DNA of 6,302 nucleotides from Clostridia bacterium (GCA_900766395.1 CAAFWB010000080.1:1-6302), one strand, 5' to 3'; counted from the stretch's first letter, positions 1-6,212 are shown. Notes: generated by a model from the letters alone, not told the origin. Translations and numbers: made by a program.

Positions 1-2
1 AA

Positions 3-998
3 TTTTGCGACAATGATTCGTCACTTCGTCCCGGTGGAAGATTCAGAGATGAAAACGGTAAATTGAAGTTTGCAGTTGTTCATTACTATGTCGACGCTTT
101 GGGCAAATCTCATGCAAAACGAAAAGACAGAGTTCCGACAGTCGCTTTGTTTAAAGAGTTTTTTGACAAAGTTGCATTTTGTGAAGTTGAAGATGAAGAA
201 AGCAGACAGATTGCAACGGAACTATCCAAATGGTCGGGTATGCACCAAAATGATTTTATTGAAGCAAAAAAAATCATGGAGGAGTATCACAATAGTAGCA
301 TTCCTGCAAACATTTTGGGCTTCCACTTGCATGATTTGACAAAAGATGTTGATAACTATAAAAACCAGACGCAAAAACTTGTTGAAGAGGGATTGGCGAC
401 TGCAAAAGAAATTGCAAATAGTCTTGGAAACGAGGCTACAAAAGAGTTTTCGTTTGATTGGCTTGAAAAAAATGACCCCATGAATTTTTGTTTGGGATAT
501 TATTGCAACTGTTGTGCGACACTCGCAAATGTTGGATATGGCATTTTGAGAAGTAATTTTGTTGACCCAAACATTCAAAATCTTGTTATAAAATCAAAGA
601 ATGGTGAACCTGTGGCAAAAGCAACGGCGTTTGTTAATCGTGAACAGGGGTATGTCGTGTTTAATACAATCGCGGTATCCAATCGAGTTTCGGAACAACA
701 AAAAGACGAAATCTATGACGAGTTTTTGTTGGGTGTTGATGCATTCGCAAAGGCTTATAACAAACAAAATGCAAGCAACCCAATAAAAGTTATGACAGTT
801 GGAATGAGCAATAATGCTTTGCAAGATCAAATCAAAAAAACAAAGCAGAAAACGAGAACCAAACAAGGTGTTGATTTTGCTCAATTCGGCTCATATCTTT
901 TGAGTTATCAAGGTGATTGGAGCAAAAAAAGCGGTCAATATAAACTTTGGGACATAAAAAATGTTGAGGAGAAAAGTGATGACAAAAGAAGAGTTTAA
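3..998 (+). CDS. Unrecognised large protein, C-terminal part (5' end outside window)
   Basis: The reading frame is open from the first complete codon at position 3, so the gene starts left of the window. The TTG at 63 is an internal codon, not a credible start, because no ribosome binding site precedes it and the frame continues upstream. Counting from codon 63, the visible part has a polar helical region (about 40-130), then a Cys cluster in NFCLGYYCNCC (143-151, Cys 143, 148, 150, 151). After that comes an alternating strand/helix segment (about 172-235) with DPNIQNLVI, an AKATAFVNREQGY strand pair and a long helix. The tail holds GDW and QYKLW. The strand-helix order around 172-235 faintly resembles a GNAT acetyltransferase core, but I see no clear acetyl-CoA P-loop. 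The function is therefore unknown. The gene overlaps the next one by 20 bases, so the two are probably cotranscribed. I am sure it is coding and unsure what it does. Confidence 0.85.
   Translation, partial: FCDNDSSLRPGGRFRDENGKLKFAVVHYYVDALGKSHAKRKDRVPTVALFKEFFDKVAFCEVEDEESRQIATELSKWSGMHQNDFIEAKKIMEEYHNSSIPANILGFHLHDLTKDVDNYKNQTQKLVEEGLATAKEIANSLGNEATKEFSFDWLEKNDPMNFCLGYYCNCCATLANVGYGILRSNFVDPNIQNLVIKSKNGEPVAKATAFVNREQGYVVFNTIAVSNRVSEQQKDEIYDEFLLGVDAFAKAYNKQNASNPIKVMTVGMSNNALQDQIKKTKQKTRTKQGVDFAQFGSYLLSYQGDWSKKSGQYKLWDIKNVEEKSDDKRRV
966..971 (+). promoter_or_regulatory. Ribosome binding site that sets the start of the coiled-coil gene
   Basis: GAGGAG lies seven bases before the ATG at 979 and five bases after the alternative ATG at 961, so it can only serve 979. 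It sits inside the coding sequence of the upstream gene. Confidence 0.7.
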
Positions 999-1200
999 AG
1001 ACGATTCAAAACGACTCAATTCTTTGACTGTTGAACTTGAATTATGTCAAAAAGAAAAAGACCAAATATTGAGTGAAATCGAATTGCTGGAATCAAACAA
1101 TATGTTGTCACAAAGACAAGAAGAATTAAGAAGCCGAATGGCCAAAAATTTGGCTCGTTTTGAAGAGGTTGTTGACAAAATAAAAAGTCTACAAAAATAA
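979..1200 (+). CDS. Small coiled-coil protein, 73 aa, unknown function
   Basis: The protein starts MTKEEFKDDSKRL and is almost entirely charged and helical, with Leu, Ile and Val spaced in heptad fashion from about residue 11 to the end. It should form a single long coiled coil, probably a dimer, in the cytoplasm. It has no signal peptide or membrane segment. An ATG at 961 in the same frame would add six residues, but GAGGAG at 966-971 lies seven bases before the ATG at 979, so 979 is the better start. The first 20 bases lie inside the 3' end of the upstream gene in another frame. This suggests translational coupling and a functional link with that protein, for example as a partner subunit (inference). 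A strong terminator follows immediately after the TAA. I do not recognise a family. Confidence 0.75.
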   Translation: MTKEEFKDDSKRLNSLTVELELCQKEKDQILSEIELLESNNMLSQRQEELRSRMAKNLARFEEVVDKIKSLQK

Positions 1201-1202
1201 CA

Positions 1203-1228
1203 AAAAGAACCGCTGGCGCGGTTTTTTT
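1203..1228. terminator. Bidirectional intrinsic terminator between convergent genes
   Basis: A perfect six-base-pair stem, AACCGC (1208-1213) with GCGGTT (1218-1223), encloses a TGGC loop. The flanking A-run (1202-1206) and T-run (1222-1228) extend the stem with A-T pairs. On the plus strand the hairpin is followed by T's and ends the coiled-coil gene, whose stop is eight bases before the stem. Read on the minus strand the same hairpin is followed by TTCTTTTT and ends the lipoprotein gene, whose stop codon is at 1230-1232. Confidence 0.85.
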
Positions 1229-1229
1229 G

Positions 1230-2624
1230 TTATGCAATATCTTGTGTTGCACTTTCAACATTTGTGCTTTCAACAAATTGTTTGTCAGTGTCTTCATTTG
1301 AAAGAATGATTATGTTTGTTTCTGTGATTTTATCTGGGAAAGGTTTGTGCATAACCCATTCCATAAAAAGTTGATTTGGAGAAACAATTTTTCCATTCAC
1401 GCGTCTGAAACTATCGATGTTTGGGCGGACTGTTGGGTCGCGAAAAGTGTCAACATTTCCTCTGCGTTTGTTTTGATTTGATTGAGAGTCGTCAATTTTT
1501 ATGTCTTTTATTTGTTGTTCATTTTGATTTGGTGTTATCTCATTATTTTCACGATTTGTGTTTTGGTTTTCAATTTGATTATCTTTGATATCTTTTGTGT
1601 CAAATCTGTTGTTTGGGTCACTTTTGATGTCTTTTGTGTCTCTCATGGCGTCATCATAAACAGGTTTTGACTTGCTGATATCTTTTATTTCCAAAGTGTC
1701 ATATTGTTTTTGAATGTCGTTTTCAATTTTTTCTTCACTTTTGGTGAGTTCTTGGTTTTGAATCTCATTTTCTTTTTTTGTTTTTTCGAGATAGTTTTTG
1801 AATTCTTCAAATAGTTTTAAATCATTTTCGTTGAGTGTGAATTCTTTGTCGACATTTTGTTCAGTTTGTTGCTCTTTGTTTTCGCCATATTTGCTGAGTT
1901 CTGTGTCTTCATAGCATTTTCCATCAATGCAAACTTTTCCGTTTTCATAGGTACAATTTCCGTTTTCGCAAGCAAGCAAAACGCGAATTTGGTTAAGAAC
2001 ATTGAGACAGTTTTTGTAATAGGTGAGTCTTGTTTCAAGGCAGTTGTTGAGTCGAATAAATCTTGAATTGAGTGCTGCTTGATTTTTGCCTGTATCTCTG
2101 AGCATGGATTTAACTTTTCCAACTTCGGTGTTTGTTTCGTTTTTGCTCATTGAAATTCTGTTTGTGTTGATTGAAAGGTTTGACAAAAGTTCATTCATGC
2201 CTATGATTTGATTGTCATTAAGTTTGATTTCGCCTTTTTTGATTTTTGCAGAAAGTGATCTCAACATTTCAATGAGTTCACAAATTTGGCTTTTGCACGA
2301 GCCGAGATTGTCATTTGTGCAAAGCACGTCTTGATAGATTGTTGAGTCAATTTTGTTTGAAGAGTCAATAAACGCGATTGTGTTGTCATAATCTGGATTT
2401 TCTCTAACAACAGGGTTGTTCAAGCGAGTTGAAGAAGGCGCTTGATTTATTGCGGCTTGATAAGTTATTTCTGAATTCTTTATGTCTTGAACAGATGAGA
2501 TTGTTGCACTGAGCCTGTTGAGATGGGCATCAAGTTTTGCTGACAAATCTTCTTGTGCGTTTGAGCATCCAACAAGGCACAAACATAGTGCAATAAGTGA
2601 AATTGATAACAAAAATTTTTTCAT
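1230..2624 (-). CDS. Secreted lipoprotein with Cys cluster and polar repeat tail, unknown function
   Basis: This 464-residue protein begins MKKFLLSIS and has a type II signal peptide with lipobox LVGC, so Cys20 should be lipidated and the mature protein anchored on the outer face of the membrane. An in-frame ATG ten codons upstream exists, but GGAGGA (2633-2628) sits three bases before the ATG at 2624 and the signal peptide then has a normal length. Residues about 25-215 are helical, with Cys at 102, 110, 115, 195 and 206. A C-x4-C-x7-C-x4-C cluster follows at 219-237 (CENGNC then CIDGKC). Residues about 245-400 are rich in Asn, Asp, Glu, Gln and Lys, probably disordered, and contain repeated KDI motifs including two copies of DTKDIK. 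The gene runs divergently from spoVAC and ends at the shared terminator. A role in sporulation or germination is possible from position only. No family was recognised. Confidence 0.85.
   Translation of the reverse strand: MKKFLLSISLIALCLCLVGCSNAQEDLSAKLDAHLNRLSATISSVQDIKNSEITYQAAINQAPSSTRLNNPVVRENPDYDNTIAFIDSSNKIDSTIYQDVLCTNDNLGSCKSQICELIEMLRSLSAKIKKGEIKLNDNQIIGMNELLSNLSINTNRISMSKNETNTEVGKVKSMLRDTGKNQAALNSRFIRLNNCLETRLTYYKNCLNVLNQIRVLLACENGNCTYENGKVCIDGKCYEDTELSKYGENKEQQTEQNVDKEFTLNENDLKLFEEFKNYLEKTKKENEIQNQELTKSEEKIENDIQKQYDTLEIKDISKSKPVYDDAMRDTKDIKSDPNNRFDTKDIKDNQIENQNTNRENNEITPNQNEQQIKDIKIDDSQSNQNKRRGNVDTFRDPTVRPNIDSFRRVNGKIVSPNQLFMEWVMHKPFPDKITETNIIILSNEDTDKQFVESTNVESATQDIA
1499..1687 (-). 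repeat. Degenerate KDI-coding repeat in the lipoprotein tail
   Basis: Four related units lie in this part of the gene. The clearest pair reads GATATCTTTTGTGTC (1587-1601) and GATGTCTTTTGTGTC (1626-1640) on the plus strand, 39 bases apart and differing at one base; both encode DTKDIK. Shorter relatives encode KDI near 1499-1507 and 1678-1687. The period of exactly 13 codons between the two best copies suggests small in-frame duplications inside a disordered linker. Confidence 0.55.
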
Positions 2625-2632
2625 ATTTCCTC

Positions 2633-2660
2633 CAATTACTATTAGAGTTTGCACATCTTA
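2633..2660 (+). promoter_or_regulatory. Candidate forespore (sigma-G-like) promoter of the spoVA operon
   Basis: CATCTTA at 2654-2660 fits the sigma-G -10 pattern CATNNTA, with CAATT at 2633-2637 as a poor -35 sixteen bases upstream. In Bacillus the spoVA operon is driven by sigma-G in the forespore, which is the established reason to look for this type of promoter. The match is partial, and the site would overlap the lipoprotein gene's ribosome binding site on the other strand. Confidence 0.25.
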
Positions 2661-2668
2661 AAAAAAAA

Positions 2669-2698
2669 TTCGTAGTTTAAAAATTTTTTGATTGTCAA
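2669..2698 (-). promoter_or_regulatory. Candidate vegetative promoter for the lipoprotein gene
   Basis: On the minus strand a perfect TTGACA (-35, 2698-2693) is followed after 18 bases by TACGAA (-10, 2674-2669), which matches the housekeeping TATAAT only in part. The predicted transcript would have a leader of about 40 bases before the ATG at 2624. The -35 is convincing and the -10 is weak. Confidence 0.35.
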
Positions 2699-2719
2699 TA
2701 GTCTTTTGACGAGGGGAAA

Positions 2720-3166
2720 ATGGACGAACAATTAAGAAATGAAAATTATAACAAGTATATAAAAAATAAAATTCCAAAAACAAAGCCGTGGCCAACGTTG
2801 TTTAATTCTTTTTGGGTTGGCGGGGTAATTTGCCTTATTGGTCAAGGAATTAACGAATTATTGATGCTCATATGGCCAAACATCGACCAAACAACGCAGT
2901 GGGCATATGTGCTTATTGTGCTTATTTTCTTGGCGTCACTTCTCACGGGGCTTGGAGTTTATGACAAGATTGGAGCATTTGCTGGTGCGGGTTCCATTGT
3001 TCCGATAACGGGATTTTCCAACTCTGTGACAAGCCCCGCGATTGAATTTAAGCATGAAGGCATTATATTTGGAATTTGCGTAAAGATGTTCACAGTTGCA
3101 GGACCAGTTATTGTGTCGGGCGTTGTTGCAAGCATCATTGTTGGATTCATTTATATGTTTATTTGA
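2720..3166 (+). CDS. spoVAC: Stage V sporulation protein AC (dipicolinic acid channel subunit)
   Basis: SpoVAC is an inner-membrane component of the spore channel that imports Ca-dipicolinate during sporulation and releases it in germination. In Bacillus it behaves as a mechanosensitive channel. The 148 residues here agree with the usual length of about 150. A polar N-terminus of about 25 residues is followed by membrane segments near 28-50, 62-80, 86-103 and 116-146. The family signature AGAGSIVPITGFSNSV lies at 88-103 and KHEG at 111-114. GAGGGG at 2711-2716 precedes the ATG by only three bases, a short but usable spacing. It is the first gene of a three-gene operon. The spoVAA and spoVAB genes that precede it in Bacillus are absent, as is common in Clostridia. 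The identification is firm. Confidence 0.97.
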   Translation: MDEQLRNENYNKYIKNKIPKTKPWPTLFNSFWVGGVICLIGQGINELLMLIWPNIDQTTQWAYVLIVLIFLASLLTGLGVYDKIGAFAGAGSIVPITGFSNSVTSPAIEFKHEGIIFGICVKMFTVAGPVIVSGVVASIIVGFIYMFI

Positions 3167-3173
3167 GGACTAT

Positions 3174-4190
3174 ATGATAAAAAACAATCACACACAAACA
3201 ATCATATTTAAGAAAAAGCCAAAAATCATTGGCTATTATTCTGTTGTTGGACCAAAAGAGAAGAATGGCTTTTTTGGACCGTATTTTGACTACACACTAA
3301 ACGACGATTCGTTCGGCGAAGACTCGTATGAGAAAGCAGAGCGAAAAATCCTTGAACACGCAGTGCTTGGTGCGGTTGAAAAAGCAAAACTTCAACCAAG
3401 TGATATAAGCGTTTTGCTTTCGGGAGATTTGCTTAACCAAATAATCTCTTCAACTTTTACTGCACGACAATATGAAACAAATTTTATTGGGCTATATGGT
3501 GCTTGCTCAACAATGGCGGAAAGCATGGCTGTTGGCTCAACATTTATTGAAAGCGGACTGTTTGACAATGTTGTCTGCGCGACAGTCAGTCATTTTTCGT
3601 CTGCTGAAAGACAATATCGTTTTCCTTTGGAACTTGGCAACCAAAGACCTCCAACATCGCAATGGACTGTTACTGGTGCGGGAGCGCTCGTTCTTTCGCA
3701 AAAGGGCGAAGGTCCAGTCATTTCTATGGCAACAATCGGAAAGGTTGTTGACTGGGGAATTTGTGACGTCAACAACATGGGTGCAGCAATGGCGCCTGCT
3801 GCAATGTCGACACTTGTTGCGCACTTCAAAGAAACGAAAACAAAACCAGAAGACTATGACCTTATTGTTACTGGGGATTTGGGCAAGCACGGCAGTGAAG
3901 TTTTGGTTGATTTGATGGAAGAAGAAGGATATGTGTTGGGAGACAATTATGGTGATTGTGGTCAAATGTATTATAAAAATAATCAAAAGGTTTTTATGGG
4001 TGGCAGTGGGTGTGGCTGTAGCGCAAGTGTTCTGAATTCATACATTTTGCGCAAAGTTGAAGAAGGCGAATACAACAAGGTTCTGTTTGTGCCTACTGGT
4101 GCGTTGCTCTCGCCACTTTCTTGTCAGCAAGGCGACACAATCCCTTGCATTGCCCACGCAATCGTGATTGAAAAAGGGGTGGCAAAATGA
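3174..4190 (+). CDS. spoVAD: Stage V sporulation protein AD (thiolase-fold, dipicolinic acid binding)
   Basis: SpoVAD is a soluble, thiolase-fold protein that binds dipicolinic acid and is needed for its uptake into the spore. The 338 residues match the Bacillus protein in length. Family landmarks are YYSVVGPKEKNG (21-32), the GACSTMAES segment (109-117) whose Cys111 corresponds in position to the thiolase nucleophile, TVTGAGALVLS (165-175), VTGDLGKHG (232-240), DCGQMYY (261-267) and GGSGCGCSA (276-284). An open frame upstream offers an ATG at 3096, but GAGG (3165-3168) precedes the ATG at 3174 by five bases and that start gives the family's N-terminus. The ribosome binding site overlaps the spoVAC stop codon, so the two genes are probably translationally coupled. 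Catalysis is not known for this family; it acts as a binding protein. Confidence 0.97.
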   Translation: MIKNNHTQTIIFKKKPKIIGYYSVVGPKEKNGFFGPYFDYTLNDDSFGEDSYEKAERKILEHAVLGAVEKAKLQPSDISVLLSGDLLNQIISSTFTARQYETNFIGLYGACSTMAESMAVGSTFIESGLFDNVVCATVSHFSSAERQYRFPLELGNQRPPTSQWTVTGAGALVLSQKGEGPVISMATIGKVVDWGICDVNNMGAAMAPAAMSTLVAHFKETKTKPEDYDLIVTGDLGKHGSEVLVDLMEEEGYVLGDNYGDCGQMYYKNNQKVFMGGSGCGCSASVLNSYILRKVEEGEYNKVLFVPTGALLSPLSCQQGDTIPCIAHAIVIEKGVAK

Positions 4191-4552
4191 CCTGGTTTGA
4201 TTGGCTTATGGTGTTTTTGGTTGGCGGGTTTGTTTGCATGATTGGACAAATTCTTGTTATCACAACAAATATGACAACATCAAGAATTCTTGTGACTTTT
4301 GTTATGGTTGGCGTAATTTTGCAAGCGTTTAACCTTTTTCAACCAATATCAGATTTTGCGAATGCTGGGATTAATGTTCCAATCATTGGATTTGGTGCAT
4401 CACTTGCACGCGGGGCAATGGAAGCAGTCGAAGAGGGCGGTGTTCTCGGGATATTCACCGGCGGACTAAAAGCAACCGCGGGAGGCATTGCAGCGGCAGT
4501 ATTTTTTGCTTTTATATTTGCTTTGATTTTTAAAAGCAAAACAAAAGGTTGA
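4187..4552 (+). CDS. spoVAE: Stage V sporulation protein AE (SpoVAEb-type channel subunit)
   Basis: This 121-residue membrane protein is the third core subunit of the dipicolinic acid channel, equivalent to Bacillus SpoVAEb. Predicted membrane segments lie near 5-27, 32-50, 60-75 and 95-115, followed by a short basic tail. The segment ANAGINVPIIGFGASLARG (59-76) followed by EEGGVLGI (82-89) parallels the AGAGSIVPITGFSNSV and HEGIIFGI segments of SpoVAC, showing that the two proteins are homologous. The ATG overlaps the spoVAD stop as ATGA, and AAGGGG at 4174-4179 supplies the ribosome binding site. No clear terminator hairpin follows in the 37 bases before yunB, so read-through into that gene is possible. 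The SpoVAEa form and the SpoVAF protein are not encoded after it. Confidence 0.96.
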   Translation: MTWFDWLMVFLVGGFVCMIGQILVITTNMTTSRILVTFVMVGVILQAFNLFQPISDFANAGINVPIIGFGASLARGAMEAVEEGGVLGIFTGGLKATAGGIAAAVFFAFIFALIFKSKTKG

Positions 4553-4555
4553 TTT

Positions 4556-4585
4556 GAATTTGTGAGAATGTTGCGACATATAATA
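4556..4585 (+). promoter_or_regulatory. Candidate mother-cell or housekeeping promoter of yunB
   Basis: CATATAATA at 4577-4585 contains a perfect TATAAT. It also fits the sigma-E -10 (CATACAnT, one mismatch) and the sigma-K -10 (CATAnnnTA). GAATTT at 4556-4561 is a fair sigma-E -35, fifteen bases upstream; no good housekeeping -35 or sigma-K AC element is placed correctly. In Bacillus yunB is under sigma-E control, which favours that reading. Transcription would begin at about 4590, right on the GTG start codon. Confidence 0.45.
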
Positions 4586-4589
4586 CCCC

Positions 4590-5276
4590 GTGTATGTCCA
4601 ATATATAAAACCGAATAGAAAAAGAAAAAGGCTAACAAGAAAGAAAAAATGGTTGTTAGCCGCGATTTGTTTTGTTTTGGTTGTTATTGGTGCTTTGCTC
4701 TATTTTAATTTCGTTATTAATCCAGTGATATTGTCCATGAGTGAAATAAAAGTCAAATCACTCACTCAAAGGGCTGTAAACCAAGCGGTTTATGAAGTTG
4801 TCAACTCAGGTCCGGTTTATGACGATATGATAAAAATAAGCCGCAACGAAAGCGGCATGGTCACACTGATTTCGGCAGATGCAACAGAAATCAACAGGTT
4901 GGCACGCGATTTGGTCAAGCTGTCCGAAGTTAAACTCGGCGAAATTTCAGAACGCGGCATTGCAATTCCAATCGGAACTTTTTCTGGAATGCCCATTTTT
5001 GTCGGACGGGGCCCAGAGGTTTCGATTAGATTGGTTCCGATTGGTGTGATTAGTTGTAGTTTTCGATCTGAATTTCATCAAGCGGGAATTAACCAAACTA
5101 CTCATAGAATCTATGTCAACATAAACTCAAATGTCAGCGTTGTTATGCCGACACAAAATCAAAATATTGCAACAACAACTGAATTGCTTCTTGCTGAAAG
5201 CATTATTATTGGTGCAATTCCAAGCACTTATCTTAATTCAGAATCGCTTGACGAAATGCTAAATTTATTGCCTTAA
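4590..5276 (+). CDS. yunB: Sporulation protein YunB
   Basis: YunB is a membrane-anchored sporulation protein; in Bacillus it is made in the mother cell and is needed for efficient sporulation, though its biochemical role is unknown. The 228-residue protein has a strongly basic N-terminus (Lys and Arg at 9-20), one membrane segment at about 21-42 and an extracytoplasmic domain. Family landmarks are the PVI segment and the helix after the anchor (45-72), GRGPEVSIRLVPIG (139-152), FRSEFHQAGINQTTHRIY (158-175) and AESIIIGAIPSTYLN (202-216). The start must be the GTG at 4590, because a stop codon lies in frame at 4581 and the next start codons fall in or beyond the membrane segment. No ribosome binding site is visible before this GTG. 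The gene follows the spoVA operon by 37 bases and its end overlaps the opposing rluA-type gene by 12 bases. Confidence 0.93.
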   Translation: MYVQYIKPNRKRKRLTRKKKWLLAAICFVLVVIGALLYFNFVINPVILSMSEIKVKSLTQRAVNQAVYEVVNSGPVYDDMIKISRNESGMVTLISADATEINRLARDLVKLSEVKLGEISERGIAIPIGTFSGMPIFVGRGPEVSIRLVPIGVISCSFRSEFHQAGINQTTHRIYVNINSNVSVVMPTQNQNIATTTELLLAESIIIGAIPSTYLNSESLDEMLNLLP

Positions 5277-6188
5277 TTCTTCTCCAACCAGAATCCTTTG
5301 AATGTCGCTTGGATATGGGACAACAAATTTTAAAAATGAGCCGTCAGTTGGACTGATGATTTCAAGTTCTTTGCAAATTAGAGCGGTGTGTGAAAGAAGT
5401 TGTGATGGTTCTCCATAAATTGTGTCGCCAAGAAGTGGGTGCCCAACAGAAGAAGTGTGGACTCTGATTTGATGTGTCCTTCCGTTTTTGATTGTGATTT
5501 TTGAAAGGGTGCAATCAATTGATTTGAGATATTTTATTGGCTCGACAAAGGTTGTTGCTTCCAATCCATTCTCTTCGTCAATCACACGTGCTCGTTGATT
5601 AAAGCCGTTTTCGTCAATGAGTGTTGCAATCTTTTTGTCAATCGTCAAGTGTTCATTAATTTTTCCAGTGACAATAGCATGATATGTTTTGTTAAAAGCG
5701 GTTGGGTTGGCGTTAAAAAAAGATGCAGTAAAAGAATTTTTGGCAACAAGAACAAGTCCTGACACTTCTTTGTCAAGTCTGTTGATAATTCGGCAAACAA
5801 AATTGGGGTCTTTGTTTTCCATATAAAACATGATTGCGCCAGCAAGATTATAGTTGTAGACGCTTTTTGTTGGCATGGTTGCAAGTCCTGCTGGTTTGTT
5901 TATAATGAGCATATTATCGTCTTCAAACACAATATCTAGTGGTATTATGCAAGTTTGAATGTTGCTTTTTGTTTGGACATTGCTTTTGATTTCGATGATG
6001 TCACCATCTTTTATTTTTGCATCAGCTCGAGTTATTTGACCATTGAGTTTGATGTGTCCAAATGTCTTTTTTAATTTTTCCAAATAGCGATAAGAAATGT
6101 CGTGGTGTCTTAGATACGCGCCAATATTTTCTTTTGGTTTTGGATCTTTTACGATTAACTTTGTGTATTCCATATTGAGATAATACAT
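5265..6188 (-). CDS. RluA-family 23S rRNA-type pseudouridine synthase
   Basis: The enzyme converts specific uridines in RNA, usually large-subunit rRNA, to pseudouridine. The 307 residues are the normal length for RluC/RluD-like members. An S4 RNA-binding domain occupies about 18-70 (YLEKLKKTFGHIKLNG at 35-50, DGDIIEI at 61-67). The catalytic domain follows with NKPAG (97-101), the active-site motif NRLDKEVSGLVL (136-147) with catalytic Asp139, KTYHAIV (167-173) and GRTHQIRVH (236-244) then HPLLGDTIYG (250-259). All expected residues are present, so it should be active. The target position cannot be told from sequence. Two in-frame ATGs are possible, 6188 and 6173 (MEYTKLIV), and neither has a ribosome binding site; 6173 gives a more typical N-terminus. 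A weak promoter candidate on the minus strand is TTGTAA (6255-6250) with CATAAA (6232-6227) at 17 bases. Confidence 0.95.
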   Translation of the reverse strand: MYYLNMEYTKLIVKDPKPKENIGAYLRHHDISYRYLEKLKKTFGHIKLNGQITRADAKIKDGDIIEIKSNVQTKSNIQTCIIPLDIVFEDDNMLIINKPAGLATMPTKSVYNYNLAGAIMFYMENKDPNFVCRIINRLDKEVSGLVLVAKNSFTASFFNANPTAFNKTYHAIVTGKINEHLTIDKKIATLIDENGFNQRARVIDEENGLEATTFVEPIKYLKSIDCTLSKITIKNGRTHQIRVHTSSVGHPLLGDTIYGEPSQLLSHTALICKELEIISPTDGSFLKFVVPYPSDIQRILVGEELRQ

Positions 6189-6212
6189 TATTCATTTTTA
6201 TAATTCAAATGA

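Noticed and set aside
63..65. TTG at 63 as the start of the first gene
   Set aside because: The same frame is open to the left edge of the window and no ribosome binding site precedes this codon, so the gene is truncated by the window rather than starting here.
222..884. Minus-strand open frames opposite the first gene
   Set aside because: They have antisense-like composition and sit opposite a clearly coding plus-strand frame, with no ribosome binding sites or recognisable domains.
2625..2654. Ten-residue N-terminal extension of the lipoprotein
   Set aside because: The ribosome binding site lies between the two ATGs, and the shorter form has a typical lipoprotein signal peptide.
3096..3173. 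Longer N-terminus for SpoVAD starting inside spoVAC
   Set aside because: The added 26 residues are not part of the family, and the ATG at 3174 has a well-placed ribosome binding site and gives exactly 338 residues.
3537..3986. Long open frame on the minus strand within spoVAD
   Set aside because: It lies wholly opposite a firmly identified gene, is rich in His, Arg and Cys in a way typical of antisense frames, and shows no family features.
4553..4589. Terminator after spoVAE
   Set aside because: The only inverted pairing (TGT with ACA around 4561-4579) is too short, and there is no T-run.
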